A stretch of 64,000 nucleotides of DNA. Source: Streptomyces sp. NBC_00377. GTDB taxonomy: Bacteria; Actinomycetota; Actinomycetes; Streptomycetales; Streptomycetaceae. The translations under genes were made by a program, and so were the position numbers. The notes beneath the pieces were generated by a model. It made no database searches. It saw nothing but the letters and a program-made list of their open reading frames with translations, and was not told the origin of the DNA. The stretch lies in assembly GCF_036075115.1 (NCBI RefSeq), contig NZ_CP107958.1, forward strand, positions 4,154,001 to 4,218,000. The letters are read 5' to 3'. Below, piece after piece: positions 34,684 through 42,130 of the stretch (the stretch's first letter is position 1; every line of letters begins with the position of its first letter).

Positions 34684-35712
34684 TTGACACATCGGAACAT
34701 GGGGCGCCGGAACATCGGGAGCACCCCCGTCGAGGTCACCGAGCTCGGCTTCGGCGCCTCCGTCATCGGCAACCTCTACAGAGTCACCCCGGCAGACGAT
34801 GCGCAGGCCGCAATCGAGGCTGCCTGGGAGGCGGGCATCCGGTACTTCGACACGGCACCGCACTACGGCCTCGGCCTCTCCGAACGGCGCCTGGGCGCCG
34901 CCCTGCGAAGCCGGCCGCGCGACGCGTACGTCATCTCCTCCAAGGTGGGCAGACTGCTCGTGCCCAACGAGGAACCGCGCGGCGTCGACACCGAGGGCTT
35001 CGCCGTACGCGACGACCTGCGCCGCCAGTGGGACTTCAGCCGCGACGGCGTGCTCCGCTCCATCGAGGACACGCTGAAACGCACAGGACTGGACCGCCTC
35101 GACATCGTCTACCTGCACGATCCCGACGAGCACTGGCGGCAGGCGGCCGGGGAGGCCATGCCCGCCCTGGCGGAGCTGCGCGACCAGAAAGTGATCGGCG
35201 CGATCGGCGCCGGCATGAACCAGTCCGCCATGCTCGCCCGCTTCCTGCGCGAGACCGCCGCGGACGTGGTCATGCTCGCCGGCCGCTACACCCTCCTCGA
35301 CCAGTCCGCACTGGACGACGTCCTGCCCACCGCCGAGGAACTCGGCAAGAGCGTGGTGGCCGTCGGCGTGTTCAACTCTGGCCTGCTCTCCCGCGACCGG
35401 CCCGCCGAGGGCATGAAGTACGATTATCATGACGCCCCGCAGGCTCTCGTCGCCCGCGCCCGGGCCATCGCCAAGGTCTGCGCGGCGCACGGAACGACGT
35501 TGCCCGCCGCCGCCATCGCGTTCCCGCACACCCACCCCAGCACCGTCAACGTCACCCTCGGTATGCGCACTGCGGAACACGTCGCAAGGAACGCGGAACT
35601 CAACCGTCAGCGCATCCCCGAAGGTCTCTGGGATGATCTCCGCGTGCAAGGACTCATCAGGTCGGACGTGCCCGCAGCGAACGGGCCCGGAAGGAGTGCG
35701 CGGTGTCCCTGA
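34684..35712 (+). CDS. aldo/keto reductase, aldose 1-dehydrogenase type
   Basis: 342 residues. TTG 34684 is chosen because GAGGAG (34673-34678) lies 5 nt upstream; ATG 34699 is an alternative. AKR hallmarks are VTELGFGASVIGNLYR, RYFDTAPHYGLGLSE with the catalytic Asp and Tyr, YVISSKVGRLL with Lys, DIVYLHDPDEH with His, and IGAGMNQ. Members oxidise L-fucose, L-galactose or D-threo-aldoses at C1 to the lactone. It would be step one of the route. A 46-nt gap separates it from the kinase, and its 3' end overlaps the regulator gene. Confidence 0.88.
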   Translation: MTHRNMGRRNIGSTPVEVTELGFGASVIGNLYRVTPADDAQAAIEAAWEAGIRYFDTAPHYGLGLSERRLGAALRSRPRDAYVISSKVGRLLVPNEEPRGVDTEGFAVRDDLRRQWDFSRDGVLRSIEDTLKRTGLDRLDIVYLHDPDEHWRQAAGEAMPALAELRDQKVIGAIGAGMNQSAMLARFLRETAADVVMLAGRYTLLDQSALDDVLPTAEELGKSVVAVGVFNSGLLSRDRPAEGMKYDYHDAPQALVARARAIAKVCAAHGTTLPAAAIAFPHTHPSTVNVTLGMRTAEHVARNAELNRQRIPEGLWDDLRVQGLIRSDVPAANGPGRSARCP

Positions 35713-36425
35713 CGGACAAGGCCATAGCGCAGATCCGGGAGCTGATCCGCAGCGGAGCGCTACCGCCGGGCTCGAAGCTCCCGCCGGAGCCGGAGCTGGC
35801 CGCCCAGCTCGGCCTCTCCCGCAACCTCGCCCGGGAGGCCGTGAAGTCGTTGGCCGTCGCCCGGGTCCTGGAGGTCCGGCGCGGCGACGGCACCTACGTG
35901 ACCAGCCTCCAGCCGAGCCTGCTCCTGGAGGGGCTCGGCGGCGCGGTGGAACTCCTCCAGGGCGACTCGACCGCTCTACAGGATCTCATGGAGGTACGGC
36001 GGCTCCTGGAACCGGTCGCCACCGCGCTGGCCGCCACCCGGATCTCCGACGAGCAGCTGGCCGAGGTCGAGCGGCACCTGCAAGCCATGCGTGAAGCTCG
36101 TGACGACGTCAAGCGGCTCAACGCTCACGACGCCGCGTTCCACCACGCCGTCATCTCGGCCACGGGCAACGAGTCTCTGCTCACGCTCCTGGAGAGCATC
36201 TCCGGCCGTACTCTGCGCGCCCGCATCTGGCGCGGCCTGGTCGACACCCAGGCTTCGGGCCGCACCCTCGCCGAGCACGAGGCGATCTTCCGGGCCCTGT
36301 CCGTCCGCGACGCCTCCCTCAGTCAGGCCGCCGCGCTGGTGCACGTCAGCAACACCGAGCTGTGGCTGCGAGAGCACCTGCGTTCGGGAGAAACCCTCCC
36401 GTGGGGCATGACTGCCGAGGAGTGA
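35703..36425 (+). CDS. GntR/FadR family regulator with FCD domain
   Basis: 240 residues from GTG 35703, overlapping the end of the aldo/keto reductase by 10 nt. The N-terminal winged helix reads IAQIRELIRSGALPPGSKLP, PELAAQLGLSRNLAREAVKS and VRRGDGTYVT. The all-helical FCD effector domain (about 90-225) has DLMEVRRLLEPVAT, HDAAFHHAVISATGN and LAEHEAIFRAL, including Asp/His residues used for metal and sugar-acid binding in DgoR or UxuR-like proteins. It probably represses the island and responds to a sugar acid intermediate. Confidence 0.9.
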   Translation: MSLTDKAIAQIRELIRSGALPPGSKLPPEPELAAQLGLSRNLAREAVKSLAVARVLEVRRGDGTYVTSLQPSLLLEGLGGAVELLQGDSTALQDLMEVRRLLEPVATALAATRISDEQLAEVERHLQAMREARDDVKRLNAHDAAFHHAVISATGNESLLTLLESISGRTLRARIWRGLVDTQASGRTLAEHEAIFRALSVRDASLSQAAALVHVSNTELWLREHLRSGETLPWGMTAEE

Positions 36426-36481
36426 CGGGCGACGGCCGCCGGGCGGCCCGCGCTCAGCGTCGTCGCCGCATCCGGGCAAAG

Positions 36482-36495
36482 CTACGCATTACGAG
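36482..36495 (+). repeat. left att core (tRNA-Thr anticodon-loop match)
   Basis: CTACGCATTACGAG is identical to 44206-44219 in tRNA-Thr(CGT), same orientation. A further weak echo of the tRNA 3' end lies to its left: GCCGCATCCGGG (36465-36476) against GCCGCCTTCGGG, 10 of 12 matching, but about 10 nt closer than in the tRNA. Confidence 0.55.
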
Positions 36496-36528
36496 GACTG
36501 CCGCGATCGGGGTGGGTGGTGCCGACTC

Positions 36529-36571
36529 GTGCCGCGCGGTGCTGTTTCCACAGATCAGCGCCGCGCGGCAC
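36529..36571. terminator. long hairpin between converging units
   Basis: A 16-bp stem with one mismatch (36529-36544 against 36556-36571) and an 11-nt loop, TTTCCACAGAT. It lies between the GntR gene stop (+) and the serine hydrolase stop (-), so it may terminate both. It also lies between the att core and the arm sites, so a recombination role is possible. Confidence 0.5.
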
Positions 36572-36609
36572 GTTGCCGCATCCGGCCCGGGATGGCTTGT
36601 GCCGCGCCA

Positions 36610-36632
36610 TCCGCTCACGCATCGCTCACGCA
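36610..36632 (+). repeat. left arm-type repeat
   Basis: A 23-nt sequence identical to 44050-44072. It holds two GCTCACGCA copies (36613-36621 and 36624-36632) spaced 11 nt, one helical turn apart, as expected for integrase arm sites. Distance to the left core is about 115 nt. Confidence 0.7.
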
Positions 36633-36685
36633 GACTGACCCGCGCACCACAGCCGTTCGGTTGCTGCACCGTGGAAGCCGCTGCT

Positions 36686-37537
36686 TCATCCGCTTTCCTG
36701 GGCAAATGCGCGAAGTTCGCCTACTCCCGCTGCATCCGTGTCCTTGATGGATCCGGAGAGGCGGTGAACGACCACCCAGCGGCCGTCGGGCAACGCTCCA
36801 GCGAAGACCCTGGATTTTCGGGTGGCACCGTTGTGGTAGGTCAGCGGCAAATCCCCGACCCGGCGCCAGGTGAGCGCTGGCTCACCGAGGGTCTTGTCGA
36901 CGAGCAGTCCGGTGAGCAGGCGGGCGGCTGTACGCGTGCTGGCCCACATGCCACCCGCGGGCAGGATGGCTCCGGTCAAGTCCCATGGCTTCACGGGGCG
37001 GCCGAACCAGCTCGACGCCAGCAGACGCTGGTCCGTGGGTGGTCTGGCGGTCACCGCCCCCGCGGGCAAGCCGAGAGGCACGAGCACGTGATCGCCGACC
37101 AGTTCCTCGTAGTCCTGGCCGGCAGCCGACATGAGTACAGCGCCAAGCACGGCGTACCCGAAGTTGGAATACTCCTCGCGCTCGCCCGGGCTTGCGGTGA
37201 CCAAGCTGTCGAGACGACCCACGAACTGTTCGAGCTGAGTCTGCGTGAAGTCCCTGTACGGGTTGAACAGGCCCGTGTCAGGAGGCAGCCGCGGAAGGCC
37301 GGAGGTGTGGTCGGCGAGGTGTCGAAGGGTGACACCGGTACCTGCTGGCGCGCTCAGCCACCGTTCGACCGGGTCATCGAGGGAAACAACGCGCTTCTCG
37401 GCAAGCACGGCAAGCACGGTTCCGGTCAGGACCTTGGTGAACGAGCCCAGCTCGACGTACGCGTCGGGATCATGCCCGCCGGTCACACGAGGAGCATCGA
37501 GGTGACTGCCGATGACGCAGGTGGGAGGGCGTCGCAC
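36686..37537 (-). CDS. beta-lactamase-fold serine hydrolase
   Basis: 283 residues from GTG 37537 behind GAAAGG, only 10 nt after the HTTM gene stop, so it is the fourth gene of that operon. The class C beta-lactamase/DD-peptidase fold shows catalytic SxxK in ELGSFTKVLTGTVLAVL (about residues 31-47), LADHTSGLPRLP, and the YxN-type REEYSNFGYAVLGAVL. A C-terminal HNGATRKSRVF supplies the HxG-type strand. No signal peptide is visible, so it may act in the cytoplasm unless an upstream start exists. Substrate is unknown; a processing or resistance role is inferred from the operon only. Confidence 0.75.
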   Translation of the reverse strand: MRRPPTCVIGSHLDAPRVTGGHDPDAYVELGSFTKVLTGTVLAVLAEKRVVSLDDPVERWLSAPAGTGVTLRHLADHTSGLPRLPPDTGLFNPYRDFTQTQLEQFVGRLDSLVTASPGEREEYSNFGYAVLGAVLMSAAGQDYEELVGDHVLVPLGLPAGAVTARPPTDQRLLASSWFGRPVKPWDLTGAILPAGGMWASTRTAARLLTGLLVDKTLGEPALTWRRVGDLPLTYHNGATRKSRVFAGALPDGRWVVVHRLSGSIKDTDAAGVGELRAFAQESG

Positions 37538-37547
37538 GGAGAGCCTT

Positions 37548-38552
37548 TCAGTCGGCGGAAGCGGCCGCTACCGGTTCGCGGTTATGTGCCGCACTGCTTC
37601 CAGTCCCGTCCGCCGCTGCTTTCTTCTTGCGGCGTGCGCTCAGCTTTCGCGCTGCGTGCAGTGCGCGGGACAGTTCCGGCGACAGGAAGACGAGGTCACA
37701 CGCGATCATCGTCAATGCGAATCCGGTGAGCCCCATGAAGAAGCCGATGGAGATGTGGAAACCGATGGATGCGGCGGCCGCCCATGGGCGCAGGGCCCGC
37801 ACCAGGACTCCCACGGGAAAGTAGACGAGAAAGATGACAGTTGCGTAGGTGCCGAGGTACACCAACAGGTCGTTGTTGTACACGAACTCCGAAATGCCGG
37901 GGAGTTCGAATTCTGGTACCCGCATGATGTAGAAGAGCGCGGTTCCGTCCTGCCACGCTTGCCCCTGCACTTTGTAAAGCCCGCTGACCATGTAGACCAG
38001 GCACATCTGCACCGCGATCGCGGTGACGCCCAGGTTGTGCAGTGGGACACCGGCAGCTCGAAGGGCCTTGGGTATTCGCTGTATCACCCGTTGCCCCAGA
38101 GGAGAGCGCAAGGAGAAATGATCATAGCAGCGCGTGAGAAGCAGCATCGGGACGACGAGCTGCATGAGGTTGTCGCCGCCGTCCATCAGCGCCGACTGCC
38201 GCTGGTAGAGCGACCACAGAAATATGGCGTGCACCGCCAGGACGGGACGGCCCCCGATACCCAGCGTGACAGCCAAAGCAGCGATCAGTCCAAGGTGGAA
38301 CAACACTTCGAACGCGACCGGCGAGTTGCTCCACGCGTAGACACTAAAACTTCCCGAGTCCTTCAACTCGTCGAGGAAGAGGTGGTAGGGCAGCAGTGTG
38401 TCGTTTCCGGGGCCGAAGAGGTAGCGCCGGTCCCCGTACTGGCTGACATAGAACATGAGGCCGACGAACCCCAGTAATGCACGGGTTCCCGACACACCCA
38501 GGACCGCGACAGGACGGCTGGCCCAGGTGTCGATCTTGTCTAATAGTTTCAC
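37548..38552 (-). CDS. HTTM-domain (SdpB-type) membrane protein
   Basis: 334 residues, about eight membrane helices. It starts at GTG 38552, overlapping the DUF5819 stop (GTGA). ISGTR-like VLGVSGTRALLGFVGLMFY, FHLGLIAALAVTLGIGG, LYQRQSALMDGGDNLMQLV, and VYMVSGLYKVQGQAWQDGTA with the Lys-x-x-G-x-x-W segment are HTTM features. This domain is shared by vitamin K-dependent carboxylases and by SdpB, which matures the SDP cannibalism toxin with SdpA. Codon 4 is TTA (38541-38543), so translation should depend on the bldA tRNA. The basic C-terminal tail is probably cytoplasmic. Confidence 0.8.
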   Translation of the reverse strand: MKLLDKIDTWASRPVAVLGVSGTRALLGFVGLMFYVSQYGDRRYLFGPGNDTLLPYHLFLDELKDSGSFSVYAWSNSPVAFEVLFHLGLIAALAVTLGIGGRPVLAVHAIFLWSLYQRQSALMDGGDNLMQLVVPMLLLTRCYDHFSLRSPLGQRVIQRIPKALRAAGVPLHNLGVTAIAVQMCLVYMVSGLYKVQGQAWQDGTALFYIMRVPEFELPGISEFVYNNDLLVYLGTYATVIFLVYFPVGVLVRALRPWAAAASIGFHISIGFFMGLTGFALTMIACDLVFLSPELSRALHAARKLSARRKKKAAADGTGSSAAHNREPVAAASAD

Positions 38553-39208
38553 TGCAGATCAGCAGCTTTCTTCCATGGAAAGTCGTAGGCGTCGACCTTG
38601 TCGCGTGCGTGGGGGTTGTCCCTCTGTGACCAAGGCGGGAGAGACCGGACGTACATCCGGACCTGCACCGCTTGGAGACTACGACCGTCCGTGCACGCCT
38701 GAGCCATCTGAGTCATCGCATACCTTGAGAGGTAGTTCACCGCTTGATTGCGTGTGCGCTTCTCGTACGGCAGCAGCGGAATGGGATTCTTTCCCGAATT
38801 CTTCGCCTTCCCCTTTTCTTTCTGCTCGCGGAGGCGTCTCAGGAGATCGTCGGTCGAGTTGTACTGTTGGATGCCGTTGCTGACCACCCGGGACATTCGC
38901 GAGGGAAAGAACCTGTCGTTCTGGACCCTCTGGATGGATGGGCCCGTCACGTCGTAGTACTTCGTGACCTCACCGTCGCTGCAGCGGCCCCGCGCGATGA
39001 TCCCCTGGTCGACCATCACCGGATCCGGGGCGAAAAGCATCCAGTTCTGCGAGAAGTACGGCTGGAGATAGGCGTTCAGGAGTGGCGCCAATTGCACCTT
39101 GGCAGGACTCAGCGGCGTCTGGGAGAAGGCCGCAATGGAGAAGTGGGCACCCAGGAGGGCGGCACCGGCAAGCAGTACCGCCCTCTGGACGCGACGAGTC
39201 GCCGTCAC
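38549..39208 (-). CDS. DUF5819 family protein, SdpA-like position
   Basis: 219 residues from GTG 39208, overlapping the upstream peptide gene's stop (GTGA). One N-terminal membrane helix (AVLLAGAALLGAHFSIAAFS) is followed by an extracytoplasmic domain with LNAYLQPYFSQNWMLFAPDP, the DUF5819 signature. A Lys/Arg-rich middle (LRRLREQKEKGKAKNSGK) and a final WSQRDNPHARDK segment complete it. The SQNWMLFAPDP motif recalls SdpA, which acts with SdpB. No catalytic residues are assigned. It sits between the putative substrate and the HTTM protein in a coupled operon. Confidence 0.75.
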   Translation of the reverse strand: MTATRRVQRAVLLAGAALLGAHFSIAAFSQTPLSPAKVQLAPLLNAYLQPYFSQNWMLFAPDPVMVDQGIIARGRCSDGEVTKYYDVTGPSIQRVQNDRFFPSRMSRVVSNGIQQYNSTDDLLRRLREQKEKGKAKNSGKNPIPLLPYEKRTRNQAVNYLSRYAMTQMAQACTDGRSLQAVQVRMYVRSLPPWSQRDNPHARDKVDAYDFPWKKAADLQ

Positions 39209-39534
39209 CTATCGAACGCGGTCGCGCCGGAGACCTCGCCGGAGATGTTGGCCGGCGCGCTGAACACACCGCCGAGGCTCAGGTTGTCCGTCAGCGCTCC
39301 CACGGCGTGGGCCACGGAAGGCGCGGCGGCCCTGGCGTGCACGGCCGCCCGGGCGGCCGCCCGGCCGACCGCGCTTGCGGCAGCCTTGGGCGCAACGGCC
39401 TCACCCTTGCTGACGGCCGCCTTATCGGCCACCGGCGCCACAGGCGTGGCCTGGGCCGAGCCCTGCATGGTCAGTGCAAGGCACGTACCCGCGACAGCGG
39501 CACCGACGACGGCACCGACAGTTCGCTTCTGCAT
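39205..39534 (-). CDS. small secreted Ala-rich peptide, candidate toxin precursor
   Basis: 109 residues. A signal peptide (MQKRTVGAVVGAAVAGTCLA...GSAQA, cleavage near residue 29) leads to a mature chain rich in Ala with regular Lys/Arg/His: KAAVSKGEAVAPKAAASAVG, then RAAARAAVHARAAAPSV. A hydrophobic C-terminal part, VGALTDNLSLGGVFSAPANI, follows. There is no Cys in the mature part. The chain would form amphipathic helices. It is first in a four-gene coupled operon, the place of the substrate in Sdp-type systems, hence the toxin or signal hypothesis. A structural surface protein is also possible. Confidence 0.65.
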   Translation of the reverse strand: MQKRTVGAVVGAAVAGTCLALTMQGSAQATPVAPVADKAAVSKGEAVAPKAAASAVGRAAARAAVHARAAAPSVAHAVGALTDNLSLGGVFSAPANISGEVSGATAFDR

Positions 39535-39967
39535 TGTTCCCCATTTCGTTATCGGTCATTGCCCACAGCCCCCACGGTTCCCGGATCCCGTCGGCGCCTC
39601 TGGATGAGAGCGCCACTTATCACCGGGGATGTCCCCCGCGTCCAGGGCTGGAGTCAGCTGCATAGCAACCGTTCGGAGCAAACAAAGCCCAACATCTAGA
39701 AAGTCAGAGCCTTTGGTCGCGTTCGCTCCTGACAGCCAACTTAGCGTGCCCATGATCGCGAAACAAGTGATATTTATGAGGTCTCTGTGATTCACCAACC
39801 GACAGTTTCCGGGCGACCAAGACAAAACGAACGAAGGTGTTCGACACCGCATCTTGCTGAGCTGTGGCGTTTCATGTTTGCTTATGTCGCCTATTGGGCG
39901 AGCCGTCGGGGCCCCGCGTCGGTCGACCCTGGAGGCGGCACTTGCCAACGAAAGGGAACAGCCGGTG
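39535..39967. promoter_or_regulatory. divergent promoter region of the island cargo
   Basis: 433 bp between the peptide operon (-) and the flavoenzyme (+), with no supportable gene. It is AT-richer than its surroundings at about 39660-39850, including AAACAAGTGATATTTATGAG (39769-39788), and should contain both promoters. I could not assign boxes with confidence. Confidence 0.4.
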
Positions 39968-41440
39968 ATGAAGGCGGACGTCGCGATCGTGGGGACGGGT
40001 CCGAACGGGCTGGCGGCTGCAGTCGTCATGGCCCGCGCCGGATTGCAAGTGGAACTCTTCGAAGGCCACCACGAGATCGGCGGGGGTCTGCGCAGCACGT
40101 CACTGTTCGACGCTGACATCACGCACGACGTATGCGCGGCCGTTCACCCCATGGCAGCCGCGTCGCGGTTCTTCCGGGAGTTCGATCTGGCCTCGCGTGG
40201 AGTGCGCTTATGTCTGCCCGAGATCAGCTACGCCCACCCACTACCCGACGGCGCGGCTGCCCTGGCTTACCGCGACCTGGAGACAACCTGTGCTCAGCTG
40301 GGGGCAGACGGCGAACCCTGGCGGCGCTTGATGACTCCACTGTTGGAGCGCAGCCGCGACGTGGTCGACCTCGCCCTTTCCCCCCACCGCGCCATTCCGC
40401 AGGACCTGCTCGTGGCAGTCAGGTTCGCTACGCGGACTCTCACGCTCGGCACTCAGTTGGGAAGGCGCACTCTGACAACCGAAGCCGGCAAGGCCCTGCT
40501 GACCGGTGTCGCCGCCCACGCCGTGGGACGACTGCCAAGTCTTGCCTCGGGCGCGATCGCACTCCTGCTGGGGCACCTTGCCCACGGTAGCGGCTGGCCC
40601 CTTCCAGAAGGCGGCAGCACCCGCATCGCCGAGGTCTTGGCCGCAGATATCGCGGCGCACGGCGGCACGTTCCACACCGGATGCAAGATCGATGATCTGA
40701 GGCAACTACAGGGAACGAAGGTGGTGCTGTTCGACACCGCCCCGAAAGGTCTTCTGCAAGCCGCCGGCGAGTTGCTCCCTGCCCGTTACGCTCGCCACCT
40801 CTCCCGCTTCCGCCACGGCCCGGGAGCCGCCAAGGTGGACTTCCTCGTCAACGCTCCCATCCCTTGGAAGGATCCTGACGTAGGTCTGGCAGGCACCGTA
40901 CACCTCGGTGGGACGCAGGCGCAGATACGTCACCAAGAACGCCTCACCGCCGCAGGTGCCGCCGTACCAGAGCCCTTCGTCCTGGTCGTCGACCCTGCCG
41001 TGGCCGACCCCACTCGGGCTCGAGCCGGAAAGCGGCCGGTGTGGGCCTACGCCCACGTACCGAACGGGAGCTCCCAGGACCCCGTGCCCATGGTGCAGGC
41101 ACGTATCGAGCACTACGCGCCCGGCTTCGGAGACACCGTCATTGCCAGCCGCGGTATCAGCGCCCGCGACTACGAGACCTACAACCCCAACTACATCGGC
41201 GGGGACATCAACGGCGGTGCTGTGACCCTGAAGCAGAGCGTGCTCGGCCCAGCCCTCCGTGTGGATCCGTACCGCACGCCGCTCCGCGGCGTGTACCTGT
41301 GCTCCGCATCCACACCGCCAGGACCTGGCGTGCACGGAATGTCCGGTTACCTGGCCGCCCGTTCCGCGCTGAGGCACGAATTCGGCATTCACACAACACC
41401 AAGCCTCGCCCCTAACCAGATCGCCCGCACCGGTCCATGA
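39968..41440 (+). CDS. phytoene dehydrogenase-like FAD oxidoreductase
   Basis: 490 residues from ATG 39968 (GTG 39965 is adjacent). The dinucleotide fold VAIVGTGPNGLAAAVVMARA and ELFEGHHEIGGGLRS open it, and the C-terminal GVYLCSASTPPGPGVHGMSG is the second FAD-binding motif of phytoene desaturase/CrtI-like and amine oxidase relatives. VTLKQSVLGPALRVDPYRTP also matches that class. Codon 81 is TTA (40208-40210), implying bldA dependence. Substrate is unknown. It is divergent from the peptide operon and could oxidise its product or a lipid. Confidence 0.85.
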   Translation: MKADVAIVGTGPNGLAAAVVMARAGLQVELFEGHHEIGGGLRSTSLFDADITHDVCAAVHPMAAASRFFREFDLASRGVRLCLPEISYAHPLPDGAAALAYRDLETTCAQLGADGEPWRRLMTPLLERSRDVVDLALSPHRAIPQDLLVAVRFATRTLTLGTQLGRRTLTTEAGKALLTGVAAHAVGRLPSLASGAIALLLGHLAHGSGWPLPEGGSTRIAEVLAADIAAHGGTFHTGCKIDDLRQLQGTKVVLFDTAPKGLLQAAGELLPARYARHLSRFRHGPGAAKVDFLVNAPIPWKDPDVGLAGTVHLGGTQAQIRHQERLTAAGAAVPEPFVLVVDPAVADPTRARAGKRPVWAYAHVPNGSSQDPVPMVQARIEHYAPGFGDTVIASRGISARDYETYNPNYIGGDINGGAVTLKQSVLGPALRVDPYRTPLRGVYLCSASTPPGPGVHGMSGYLAARSALRHEFGIHTTPSLAPNQIARTGP

Positions 41441-41565
41441 GGTGGCGGGCACGACAGGCCGCCGAGGTCCCTCGTGCACAGCCTGCGCGTCCTGGGTACG
41501 TCGCCTACTCGCCCTGGCCCGCGCCCCAAACGACCGCGGACCGGAAACTTGTTAATGTGCGAGCC

Positions 41566-41847
41566 ATGACAGCTGATGAACATGAAAAACCTGGCACGGA
41601 GCACGAGTTAGCGGCGTCTCCTGGGAGCTGGGCGGGCCCGGTCGGCGGCTTCCTCTTGATGCTCTCTGGACTCGGTCTGCTCCTGTGGGGGTTCCTGGGC
41701 CGGTCCAGCTCTAGCCCTTCACTGATCTACCAGGCCGCGAAGGTCGTGGCGATCGGCCTGGTGGTCACCGGTACCACTCTGGTGGCGCGCCGACGCGACT
41801 CGTCACGGCGCCCCGACGCAGAGGCAGAGCCTGCTCCACGGTCGTGA
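41566..41847 (+). CDS. small two-helix membrane protein
   Basis: 93 residues from ATG 41566. Two hydrophobic segments, GPVGGFLLMLSGLGLLLWGFL and AAKVVAIGLVVTGTTLVARR, separated by a short Ser-rich loop, with an acidic N-terminus and a basic C-terminus. Codon 15 is TTA (41608-41610). No ribosome binding site is clear, but TTGTTAAT lies 15 nt upstream and may be a -10 box, so a leaderless mRNA is possible. Unrecognised; an immunity role for the peptide operon is only a guess from size and topology. Confidence 0.5.
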   Translation: MTADEHEKPGTEHELAASPGSWAGPVGGFLLMLSGLGLLLWGFLGRSSSSPSLIYQAAKVVAIGLVVTGTTLVARRRDSSRRPDAEAEPAPRS

Positions 41848-42130
41848 CACGTACCGGCCCGAGCCGGAGATCTGGCTCGCGCCGGTAGCCGGAGGCTGTT
41901 CCTGGTGGAGACGTACGTGGTTCTGCTACCAGTCGCTGTTCCGGCACTTGGCAGGCTCAGCCCTTTTCTCGTCACCTTCCATGGTCCGCGTCTCTGCGCG
42001 GGGAGACGCTGTCGCGGAGGTGTAGCACATATTGCCAGGAAGAACCGGTCATCGGGCCACGAGGACGACTTCGTGCGCGGGAAGCGCCGAACACGGTCGT
42101 ACAGCGCTTACTGACTTCGGCGTTTTAGGG
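41848..42130. other. gap before the IS remnant
   Basis: About 280 bp with no supportable gene. It leads into the IS630-type transposase remnant, and the AT-richer GGCGTTTTAGGGTCAGTT at about 42119 may mark its left end. I could not find the matching inverted repeat on the other side. Confidence 0.3.

Noticed and set aside
36465..36495. A complete displaced 3' half of tRNA-Thr at the left end of the element
   Set aside because: Only the 14-nt core and a 10/12 match further left are present and the spacing is wrong, so I report only the core as a feature.
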